This document shows, piece by piece, positions 1 through 11,812 of a stretch of 64,000 bases of DNA. Location: assembly GCA_963513935.1 (NCBI GenBank), contig OY740769.1, positions 101,535,762 to 101,599,761 on the forward strand, written 5' to 3'. The notes below the pieces were generated by a model. The model had not been told where the DNA came from and did not search any database. It saw nothing but the letters and a program-made list of their open reading frames with translations. How positions within the stretch are numbered: position 1 is the stretch's first letter; each line of letters opens with the position of its first letter. The position numbers and the translations under genes are program-made. This DNA is from Aphrophora alni (lineage: Eukaryota > Arthropoda > Insecta > Hemiptera > Aphrophoridae).

Positions 1-797
1 GATCTTTAGAAGAAAGTGGTATGTTTTCTCAAATTTGAAAATTATTGTTTTGTAGTATATAAATATTAAAGGTTAGCAATTTGAGTATTTCTAATCTTAG
101 GGGTTCATTTTAGTTAGTTAGTTCACTTTGGAAATCCCGAGTTTTATCATGTAGTCTTGGGTTTTAGATCTCTCTCTTTCATAACTCCTATTCGGTATCT
201 ACCAACTCTTGTTATTTTTTGTCCCTGATGCTATTAGAGTATTCAAGGGTCTTTATTTTACGTTCTGTCCTTTTTTTTAAAAAGTGATAACGACCGAAAA
301 GTTTTTCGCCTTTAAACAACAAGGAAAAAATTGATTATTTCTACAAGATAAATATATCATTTTTAGGACAAAGTTAGAACCATTAGATCCTTTCTCTACA
401 CTTAACTGGTTATAACTAACAAATCAAATACAATAAAATTATTTTAATATTTGAGGTTTTTACTATATGGAACTTGAACAAAACCAATCATTGTGGATTA
501 TAACAGTGTTTTTCTTTTTCTCATAACACAATAAAATACACACAACAAATTAAATGGCTAATATTTAAAATAAAATTATCACAAAACTCAAAGAATAAAA
601 AAAGAAATATAAAATAAATTTCAAATAGTAATTATAATTAATAATGGAAATTAATACAATATAAGCAAATTATAACCAGCCCACTGAAGAAGAACGCCTC
701 AGCCACTCGTGTAGCAGTATACTTGATGTTCAATCAATATAGAACTATTATTAGGTATAGGATTTGTAAAGGCTATTTACTATCATACAGTTGTTAC
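1..797 (-). other. Intron after serpin hinge exon (incomplete)
   Basis: No reactive-loop exon and no serpin C-terminal signature (PF-x-F-x-I or F-x-G-R-V) was found on either strand. A minus-oriented copy of the 240-bp repeat family A covers about 140-330. The rest is AT-rich with no recognisable feature. Confidence 0.6.
150..330 (-). repeat. Dispersed repeat family A copy
   Basis: It reads (minus-oriented) CCTGATGCTATTAGAGTATTC and ends in the ACGACCGAAAAGTTTTTCGCC hairpin seen in the other copies. The 3' part is preserved and the 5' part is diverged. Confidence 0.6.
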
Positions 798-942
798 CTG
801 TTGCTGCGAAAGCAGTGCTGCCTTCTTCATTAACTTCAATGCCTGCTTTCTGCAGTACATTAGACACATAAATTGAGTTATTTACTACTTCAGCAATATC
901 ATTCAATTCTGCATCCATGCTAAACAACTTCTTCATGCCAAG
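798..942 (-). CDS. Serpin exon 7: strand 5A and reactive-loop hinge
   Basis: 48 codons plus one base (331-378). LGMKKLFSMDAELNDIA leads into IYVSNVLQKAGIEVNEEG. Gln361 stands where many serpins have the shutter His, a change I recall from other insect serpins. The hinge from Glu369 reads E-E-G-S-T-A-F-A-A-T (P17-P8). The donor G|GTAACA cuts at P8/P7. Reading through it gives 15 unrelated residues ending in a stop at 751, which would remove the loop and the last B-sheet strands. I therefore treat this as an internal exon whose partner lies off the left edge. Confidence 0.95.
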
Positions 943-3900
943 CTGAAAATATAAATAGTATTATGAAATTTGCTATTATAAACATAATTTACATTTCTTA
1001 GAAGGAAAAAAATACAAACATAAAAACAGGGTTTAGGGGGAAAAAACTATATATAAGGTATCAATATCATACTGCTATTTCATATTTATTACATTTAACC
1101 TATGTTAGTCATATTGAGCAATATGAAATATATAACTTCCATTTTAATCACTTAAACAATAAAACTGTTTATACAAGATAATAATAATAAAAAGTAAAAA
1201 TCAGCCTTTTAAATAGTTAACATTTTACCTCATTATCTTACAAAATAATAGAAATTAAAATTAAATCAATTAGTTACCTCTTGTAAAATTGATCCCAAGT
1301 TGGCCATGTAATCGATTTTAAAAGTTGGTAGAGACAATTCAACAAGGGTTTCATACATATTTTGAGTATGTTTTCTCAAAACAAAAGGATTTATTTGTCG
1401 AATCAGTGTAGGTAGACCTGTGTTATTGTTGGGAACAATGATGTACATGGCGAATTTCTTCCCCTGTAAATTATTAAGTATTAATATTACTAATTAGATA
1501 ATATTTAACTCACGCATTTACTACTATAATATTAAACACAAATGGAATAAAATACCAGGTGTCCAAAAGTTCCCCCTCACTATTGCTAAATATTTAATGA
1601 CTGCTTTATATTTAAAAATATACAAAACCGATTGATACATCATTTTAAAGAGAATAACAAATATAGTAAACTCATGACTATCTGGTTTTCCATACAATCC
1701 TGCCCTGTCTATTGTGCAAATAGTATTAATTTATATTCACGAATTTAGTATTTAAAACCTAATTCAATACTTTTCGATAGTAAACACCTTAAGAAATAAT
1801 GCTTATAAGAAAAATACATGTTTTTTGCTTAGTTTTTATATCTCACGTAATTGCAAGTGCTTTAGAATAACTTTATTGAGGTCGAAACTTTTTTGTCCGT
1901 AGGAGAAAATTACATGGCTATTTTACATTACTTAGTAGAAGATATCAAATATTGTCAGTTGTTTTTCGCGGGATTTAGTTTTTATTAGTGTTTATGTTCT
2001 TCTTTTAAATTATGATTAGTTATATAATTTTATAACTCTTCGTTAAAGATGAGTGACAAATGCAAGAATTGTTTTGTTTAATTTTTTCGTTACATTCTTT
2101 AAATAAATACTAAATGAATGAAAACACAATTTTCCACAAAAAAAAAAAAAAAAAACAGTTTATTTGTGCAATGCAAATACAAGATGACTTATCTTTCTCA
2201 GTTGTTACATACACACATATTCTACTGATACTGGACTGTGACTATATTGCACAAATTAAGTGTTTTTTGTGGAAAATTGTGTTTTTATTCATTTGATGTT
2301 TGAAGTTTCCACCAGTTAGCTCATTATAGTTGGTTTAAATAAATGTTGAGATTTTATAAATATGTTTGTGTTAATTTATTTAACTTTTGTTTAATTATTA
2401 GGTCAAATTAACGTTAATTCTTTGATCATAATCTATAAACAAAAAGTATAAATATGTTATGATGTTTAGTTTTCCCAATTTGGGTGTTGATTCACAAGAA
2501 ATGTTTTTACCCTAGTCAGTATTTGGGTGTTGTTTTAGGAAAATATATTGACTTGGGGGACATAATTTTAAAGCTCATATAACAAAGTCACCATTTTTGT
2601 ATAGGGGCTTACGAAAATAAGACGACAAATGTCAAAATAAAATGAGCATCTTATCTTATGAAACAGCCCTCATGAGTCCTCCAATGATGTGTATCACAAC
2701 ATTAAAAAAAAATCTATTTAAGACCCCCCCCCCTTTCCCAATCATTAGATCATCGAGCTATGAGCCCAAATAAGATGTTCTGACAAAGTCTTTGTTAATT
2801 TGATTATTTTCTAATTTAGTGGCCTCCTGTGTAATCAAAATAGTTTAAAAACAAAGTAAAAAATAAGAATTCATAGTATCAATTTTAATTTCTTCCACTA
2901 CTTTTTTAGACAGAGGTAACATAAGCTACCTTCAATTTGTATAGTTTTTCTTTACTAATTTTTCGTTTTAAATTAAGCATCATTTGGTAAGAATTTCCAT
3001 TTAACATTATTTGTTTTAAGGTACATTGTATGTGCTAAAAGTTAGCTCCCAATACTTTTGTATTGTCTATAACTAAAGTCTTATAAAGTTTCCCAAAACC
3101 GTGCTTCTTTTTATTTTCTCTTTCAAAGTTAAGAGGAGGAGGGGACTTTTTTGACACCTAAGATATTCTAATCGATGATACTTACGACGTAAGGTAGTCT
3201 GACGATTTGGGAATTTATTTCAGGAGCATCTAGATACGAAAGATAGGTTGCACTATTCATGAAGTTTGCACTAACAGCTGTCTTTCCGTCAGCATAGAAC
3301 GTTGACGGTGCTGTTTGGTTAAGAGGAAAAGTGTACATCCAAGTTCCCTTGAAATAGATGGCATTAAGTAACATAAGCACAGTGCTTGATGATGCATCAG
3401 CTGAAACAGAAATTAATATAATATATTAGTTTTATTTCATTTGCAGATATGGTCACTGGTGTTGTTACTTAATTTACAGAGATTATATCTTATGTATATA
3501 ATCTGTTATTTTATTTTATTACAATGTGAAAAAAATGTATAAGGCGATTTTTGGGTTATAAGGCAATTCTTATTTCTCAATTAGATGGTCTATACCTTTT
3601 GCATGTCCGCCACAAGGGCTTATTGTGTCTCTAAATGGAAAATAGATGGTTTGATGCTCCTAGACATCCCCAGGAACAATATTTTGCAATATGTTGCTAT
3701 GAACATCAAAATCTTCCTGACAAGTTGTCTAGATAGATTGTCTGTCATTTGTCAAAGATCCAAGGGTCTCAGGCCTTTCCCAATCGAGGCATTCACATTT
3801 ATTAGATTCTCTGCCATTAACTCTTTGAGGACACATTTCCTACTTAGAGGCTTCCCAGTGAATATACCCATATTGTGCCATACAAGGTATATCTAGAAAA

Positions 3901-6900
3901 TAACTGGACTGAATTAAAAAAAAATTACATAACATTTTAACATTTTTTCCCCGATCCCTACACTACTCTATACAAAATTTTAATTGTTGGAAGCAATGTT
4001 GCAGATTTTCTGGAAAATGGCCTTCATATTTCTATTGCATTTTCTTCACTGAATCCATAGACTCAAAATGTGTTCCTTTCAACTCACTTTTGATTTTACG
4101 AAACAAAAAAGTCACACAAATCGAGGTTAGGGTGGATTCTCAAACAAAAGAATTCTGTGCTTGGCCAAAAAGTCTTGATTGAAGGTTTTATGGACGATTT
4201 TTCTACATGGCAGACGTTTTTCTTTGCACGCATTCATGAAGGGTGGTCAAAACATTTTTGTAGTATATTTTATTTACAGTTTGACCTTCAACCTCCAATC
4301 AATGGAAATAATTCCTTAGATGTTGAAAAACATGATCATGAAGGCTTTGAATTTCGATTTGCTCATCCATGCTTTTTATACCTCTCGTTAGGTAGGTCTT
4401 TTTCAGTCCATGGATTCGCATTTGGTTTCAGGGTACTACATAGAAAAAACTATGATTCATCACATGTTATGATCCTTTCCAAAAACTTAAGGTCCGTTTC
4501 AGCCTAGATGGTCATTCAAGGTTCCTTTTAGTCAGCTGTGTGGTTTTTCGGCACCAACTTCGAGGAGAGTTTGTTCATGTTAAAACTGTCATGTAAAATT
4601 TGCCAAACAGTTTCTTTATCATTGTTTGTTGATTCACTAAATGTTCTTATACTAATACGATGATTTCCTCATATAGTCTTACCAATTTTTTAATCATTTT
4701 TTGTGTTTCATAGACAACCAAGATGTGGACGTCTCTGACTTCTTTTCTCCTCTCTTTAAATCATTTATCTCACTCAAAAACTTGAATTTCTGATAAAGAA
4801 ATGTTCCCAAGAAATTTAATATTTCTGTTTAACAGACTTTTCAAGTTTAACAAGATATTTTACGTTAATACATAGCTCTTTACTAACACATATTTTTTTC
4901 AATACATAGCAGATACACATTGCTATTCAAACTAGAGCTGTGAGCGAACTAGCTATTGCTGAGTCATCAAAATACCAGCACAGATAGAAGGATCACCCCA
5001 CCATTCCCAATCTCACAGAATAAATATCATGGATACAACATTCATTCAGGATTCAGGTTATTTTCTAGTCATACCTCCCATGTTTTCTCAGGTAGCAATG
5101 CCTTATAATGAACCCTACCATCTTCCTTATATTAACCCCTGTTTAAGAAGGTGAGATTCAATTTGTTTGGTGGAGTTTGCTGATCCTTAGACTTAAAAAC
5201 TCTCCCACCTCCTCTTATTCCTTTTGCAGATGACTTGTACAGCCTGCCTTTTGGATATACAGTGACAGAACCGTTAGGATCCTATGAATTTCTGTAGGTG
5301 GCCTTTCTCCACCGCGACGTAAAATATTGTGAAGTATTTATATTGTTGTATGAGGAATATCTAGATAGTAAGTTGTTTAAATATTGCTGCTACAGTGTTG
5401 CAAGTATGTAGTTGCGCATATATTCTGAGTTAGTTGATTTGGCCAAGCATTGGATACCACTTTCAGTTATTTGAGCAGTGTGAAAGTTTATTAGTTTTTT
5501 ATAATGTGTAAAAAAATATACCTACTTATTGAAATTTTGTAAAAAAATGAATAGTCCTTTGTACAAAATTGTAAGTAAATAAATACTTTCAAAATAATTG
5601 GAGAGAAACAATAAAATAAAGCCTTTAAAAAGGTTTTAATCAGATACAATTTATGCTGAGGAGATGTTTATATACAAGCAATGTATGTTTCGCCCTTATT
5701 TAAATATATGGATTTTATTTTTAAGGCAGTGTCCAAAGTTCATTTTCAGTTAATTTTTTACAACTACTGAACAGACATTGGTTTTGGTTTTTTTTATTGG
5801 GGTTTGGTGTTGGGTGAGTGTGGATGTTTATGCAATGTTTTTGCTTTATTGATTTGATTTGATTTGAATTTCATTACTGACAAGATGTTATTTTAAGAAA
5901 ACATAAAAGTATAAAATAATTTATATATCTGTTGTTAACTAATGATCACAGTTTTAAACTTACAGATGTATTATAAATGAAACTTAAAATATTCTCTTTT
6001 AATTTAAACTTGACAACTACTTTAGTGTGATTATGTTGTTATTGTGTAGATTAGTGTTAATAGTGTGTTTTATAGTGTAATGCGAGTTCTTGTTCAAAAC
6101 CTTTGAAAATAACCCATGTAGTCTGAAACTGCAGTCATGCATATTGACTAAATACAGGACCACCACAGTTAATAATAGAATAATTTGTTAATATTAAATA
6201 TCACAAATGGTCCAGGTAGTAGGATTTCCCCAAAATGAATAAATATTGTATCTTCTTCATATAAATTAGATAGATAATGTTAGTATACACAGCTACTTGG
6301 ATTAGTTTTATCCTGGTATAGTGCACCCTCATTAGGAGTTATACATGTAATATTACCAACCATTGGAAAGAAGGTTTTTGATATGGCCTTTTGTAGCAGC
6401 AGCGGCCCAAGCATTGATGGCTTTAACAGCTTCTTCAGTTTGGCCGAAGTCTACTTGTTCAATTTGGGCATCATAGAATGACTGCAGCTTTCGAACGTAC
6501 GCTGGTTTAGGTGTAACACTCTTATCTACGAATATACTGGTTCCTAAATTCAAATCGTATTCTCCTGCTGATGACTGTAAAAGTAACAAATATTTATGTA
6601 ATAATTATTTTATTCAGTAAAGAAAGTTTAATTTTTACAATAACTTTATCCTAAAATGATTTTTAATTCTAGTCATGCATATCTCAAAACAAAATGAAGG
6701 AAAACATGAACTCTTATAAAGAAATGTGATATGACATTTGTTGGAAAGAACAATAGTATACAAAAAGGGATGGTTATTACAATTAGATATCCATTTGCGA
6801 CTTAGGTCATTACAGAAATAGACGGAAGAAGAATTCAAGCAGGAGAGATGATATTTTTAAGAAGCATACCTGGAAAAAGTAGGATGGAGAGATTGGAAAG

Positions 6901-9900
6901 CATTGAGTTAAGAAAAAAAGTAGGAGAATCAAGTGATTTGAACATGTCAAGTCCCTGAAGGATGAACAAGTGCTTAGGAAGATTCAAGAAACAACAGTCA
7001 AAGTAAAATATCACCAGGGAGACCAAGACGATGTTAAGACTGACAAAAAAAAAAAAATTTGAAGACAATTTATTAAGAATATGTTAATTAATTAAAACAC
7101 ATTCCAACAACAATGTCATCATCTTTAGTGATGCATGAATTACAATAATCAAACTATAACTCCTGGTCTAAAAATGTGTGTTTTATGAAAAGTGTTACAG
7201 AAAGTACAGTTATGGGGTTAATGACAATGTTGGCTAGGGTTGGTTAAGGTAGGCTAATATTCTCTAATTATATTCTTTAAATGTATATTTCCAAAAGTTG
7301 GTACTTTGACCTTGTAGGAAATGTTAAATTATATTTGTAGATCAAGTGGTCTTATTCAGTAATATAAGTTTGTTTTTAGAACCTCGTAACTATGTAGGCT
7401 ACTTTCTTGATGACAGGTCATATAGATGTGTAGGCCTATACATTAAAAAGTCTCCACACGCTTTGCTCATGTTAGTGTCTCAGCTCTAACAGGCATCGAA
7501 GCTGAACAATGAAAACAATCTCCACTTGCTACACTTGTGTTGCTGACTCGGCCCTACCGGATATCGAAATATACAAATGTAAAATTTTCTTAGAAGGTCA
7601 GGATTCGAGATTTAATTCTTTACACTAACTGTGCTATTTTTAATCGGCTGTAGTAATCAAATTTGAATAAAATATAGCCTTAGAGGACCCTAAATGAAAT
7701 GTGTTGATTATTATCATACAGGTCCGGGAGGTAAAGGTAATGAACTAAAATATCAACCCAAGGTATAATTGTTTCGCCTTGCGGCATTAACTGAGTTGCC
7801 CGATGCGGCAAGGTGAAACAATATTGTAGCTCATTTATATTTATTAAAATAATTTTTAAACTTTAGCTTTATTGCTTTATTTAATCCTTGAATATGGAAT
7901 TTCAACAGGAAATATTTGCTGTTAGATTAAAATTTCTCACATTATGATAGAATCAAAATAATAATAATCCATTGATTGGACACACACCAGTTAGTTATCC
8001 TAAAAAGCAAAAATATGCAACAATTTCTACTTGGAATATCATATACACCTTTTTAGGATATTAATGGAGTTTATTTGTTAATTTTCTGTGTATTAAATTT
8101 GAAATTGTGTTATCCAAAAGCTCAGGTGCAAACTGTTACTTAAACCTAAGATCTTAACAAGTTATTTGTTTCACACTATGACAAATCTCATAATTTTAAT
8201 GGAAATTTGTAGAAAAGTAGTATAAGGCATGGCCATAGTAAAATTGTTCAAAAATAGATTATCATTATTTTAATAGGAGTTTTTTTCCAAACATGCCTCA
8301 TAATATGTGTTTGTAGATAGGGTCTACCTGAAACTTGTCAAGCAGCAGTGATATGAGAAAACTACAGGAGACAAATACAAAAACTCACAATTTTACTAAA
8401 AAGATATGTGCTATATTTGATATTCAGTATTTTCTAAAGACTTGAACATGATGGATTATTGGACGTTTACTATATTTTAGCTTAATAACATTTTTCAAAT
8501 ATGTAGAAAAATAAATATAATCTATTATTTTATTATAACTAGTTCTTTTACCTTTAAATTGTTAACAATGCTTGAAAACTTTTTTCTTGTTAGTTGTCGA
8601 CCCATATTTTCTCTGGATAGACCTAGAGCAGAAGCTAATTCTTCAGCAGTCTTACCATCGGCTCCTTCAAAGATCATAGCCAAGACTAATTTCAAACTGA
8701 TTGGAGAAACTACAATATTTCCCTTCTCTGTTTCACCCAGTGCCTGAAATTTATACACAACGTTAAAGCTAAAATAATTATAGCTAATGATAAAACAAGT
8801 ATTAATGAACATGTAATTTTGTTTGTAAAACATTTAAAATTACATATATTTTTAATAGAACAAATGTTCAATTAACAGATTGCTATATGATATAAAATAC
8901 ATAAATACAGTATGTACTCCAAAATAAATTCTTCTTGAAATAATCCAAAATATTGCTGTCTAGATAAACTAAACCATCCTTACAAAATTTTCAAAATAAC
9001 ATCTTTTTTTAAATATCAGGATTTTGAAACAACTTTTATAAAATACAACAGGTTTTATTTAAATCAAGTTACAATTAAAAGAGGATATTTCTTTGATTAC
9101 GATTTTGGAATTTATAATCTCTTCTTCTAGACATCAAATAGTAGGTAATTAATTACAACAGCTATCTCCCCCTTTGCTGTCCTATGGCTTTTTTTTTCAT
9201 AAACATCTGTATTTTGGCTTTAAAGGCAATCTATTATTGACCATTCTGTCAACATAATCTCCCCATCTTCTATATTCAACAATTCTTTCATTCATGCTGT
9301 ATATTTGGAGTTCTTCTTTGATAGTGTCATTCCTTATTATGTCATGTTTTGTACAACCTTTTACCCTTCTAAGAAATTTCATTTTTTGTGCTGGCATTTC
9401 TTTGATGTTGTATAGGAACCCAACATTCACTATCATACATCAAGACGGGAGCGTTGTTGTTTTATAAAATTTAATATGTTTCATTGCGAGTTTTACTTTT
9501 AGATGTCTGGTAATTGTCGCGCATATATGACTGAATCTGTTCAACTTATATTCAATGTTACAATTGTTATTATATGTCACTTCACATTCTAAATATTTAA
9601 AACTACTAACCTGTTTCAATGATTTATTGTTCAGTATTATTTTTTCTTGGGTCCAGAGGCCAAAAAATACCATCTATACTGATGACTAAATTTAAATTTA
9701 TAATATAAAAATATTATTATGTAGTGTATTCCATTACACAATGAGTCGTGGTTGGTCTAGTGGATGTTAGCTTTCGCTTGGTGTATAAGAGGTCCTAGAT
9801 TCAACCCCTGTAGGGGATTCAAAAAGATGTAACCCAACATTGTAAGAAATATTGGAGGACCTGTGATTGGTAGCGTATTCTGGTTGTGAAGAGTGGAGTT

Positions 9901-11747
9901 ATAATAACAGGAACTTGACGTGCTGATCACATATAACCTGACTGGAAATCTGTTTAGCAACAATTCTACACAGTTTATACGCACACACACACGGATGTTT
10001 ATAGTGGTCCTGAGATAAACTCCAAGAAAAAAGGCCGGACCATTAAAAATAAATCATAAACCTGTACTCTATTACATCATCTCTCCGTTTATTAAAGAAT
10101 GCAAAATGGCAGTTGTCACACCACTAGTTCTGTCTTAATGTAATATGACTATAATTTACTAATTTGTAAGCAGTCTGATTGATTGATTGATTTATTAGCC
10201 TCATTTGGTGTACAAATAGCATTGCTCCAGTAAACATTTGAGTTGTCATGGTAAAGATATATACACAATACAATACAATAAAAATTAATACACATTAATT
10301 ATAATACATTAATCACACAATAAACATCTATTTAAAGCCCAAGGTACTCCTTCACTGAGTAAAATTCCCACTTTACAAGGAAAGCCTTAAGTTTATTTTT
10401 AAAGTCTTTAATGTTAGGCACTTCTTTTATATTGTCAGGTAACTAGTACAATTTGAGACCATAATAGTGCACCCCCATCCTCAACAACTTTAATCTATGT
10501 AGCATTTGCTGTCTTATAGATATCCATGTTTGTACTGATCAACACCCATATACTTACTTCTAAAAAAGAGCAAAACATTCAGGATGTATATGTTCAGGAA
10601 AGAGTTAAACATTTTAAATTCTTAAATAAATTACAAATTATTCTTATAATTCTCTTTTGAATAGAAAAGAGGTTTGCAGATACCGAGTTCCCCCAAAGAG
10701 CAACACCATATCTGAGGTGAGAGTACACATATGGAAAATATACTGTTTTAATTGTATCCGGACTGAAAATACTTGAAATAGTATGTTGTGCAAAACAAGC
10801 TGAATTAAGTTTATTATGTGTGAAATAATAGATATTAAGTGATTTCCAGTTTGTGTTTTCATCAATTACCACCCTCAAAAATTTGGAAGAGTCTGTACTT
10901 GCTTCTAAATGATTAATTGAAATTTTGTCTTTTAATTGTTTATAACTGAACGGCATTAACTGAGTTTTATTTTTATTCATTATAAGACCATTTGCCAAAA
11001 AAACAATTTTCTGCCATTAACAGCGATAAAGTAACCGGTTTTTCTAGGTTAATAGCATTCTTCCCAAAAACCGTTAAAGTTGTGTCAACAGCAAACAGGA
11101 GAGTTTTTGCTTCTCCAATATTATAAGGCAGGTCATTTATGTAGACCAAAAACAATAAAGGACTCAATATTAATGTCTGGGGCACACATTGAGAATTTAT
11201 TTCCCAAGAAGACACCAAAGAACATAATATCTATTGTATAAATTACAGAAAAATTACCTAATTAGTTGTTCATTTCACTTTTTGCTACAGATTTATTCGT
11301 TTTAGTTTTCTTAATAATGAACTGAAATTTGGTAAAAAACATAAAATGTTAGAGTTATGGCAAAGTGCAAATCGTAGATGTGAAATAATGGTTTCTTTAC
11401 ATATTACATTTGTTTTCAAGCCACTGTTCAGTTTTCCTCCTTATTGTCCTATGCTTGTTAGGGAATGTCCAGTTTTATGAAATAATGGATTAAATCCCTA
11501 ATATTACTTGCATTACCCTAGTATAAACCTTTGCAGCTTCCAGAATAAAGTAACTTTCCATGACTGGCTGCTAGACACTGCATTTTAATATTCCACTGTC
11601 AGACAGAGTTTGTTGGCTCTTGAACAATTATTTTGCTTATCTTAAATTGTGGGTTAGTGTTTGTACAGTATGTGATTGGAATAGTACTTTAATTCTTTGT
11701 ATTTTATAAATGAACACAAAAAATAAAGCACAGTTTTATTTTCTGCC

Positions 11748-11812
<65 letters not shown>

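Larger units (their letters stand above)
943..3185 (-). other. Serpin introns 6 and 5
   Basis: Intron 6 (943-1277, 335 bp) shows nothing but AT-rich sequence. Intron 5 (1464-3185) contains one foldback element at 2112-2294, a C-rich homopolymer near 2725 and otherwise unrecognised AT-rich DNA. Confidence 0.6.

Noticed and set aside
751..796. Read-through end of the serpin after the hinge (15 residues, then stop)
   Set aside because: It would remove the scissile bond and C-terminal strands, and a good donor sits exactly where insect serpins split. Kept only as a possible rare isoform.
3585..3896. 103-codon plus frame and its minus counterpart
   Set aside because: I considered a piggyBac or other transposase tail, but no diagnostic residues could be aligned on either strand.
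4157..4507. 116-codon plus-strand frame
   Set aside because: Antisense shadow of the mariner transposase relic read on the minus strand.
5195..5275. FADDLY word on the plus strand suggesting a reverse transcriptase
   Set aside because: No flanking palm motifs (no G-V-P-Q-G block upstream, no F-L-G downstream); likely chance.
6353..6360. Second donor GTAATA for serpin exon 4
   Set aside because: It gives TGC TGA at the junction with exon 5, a premature stop.
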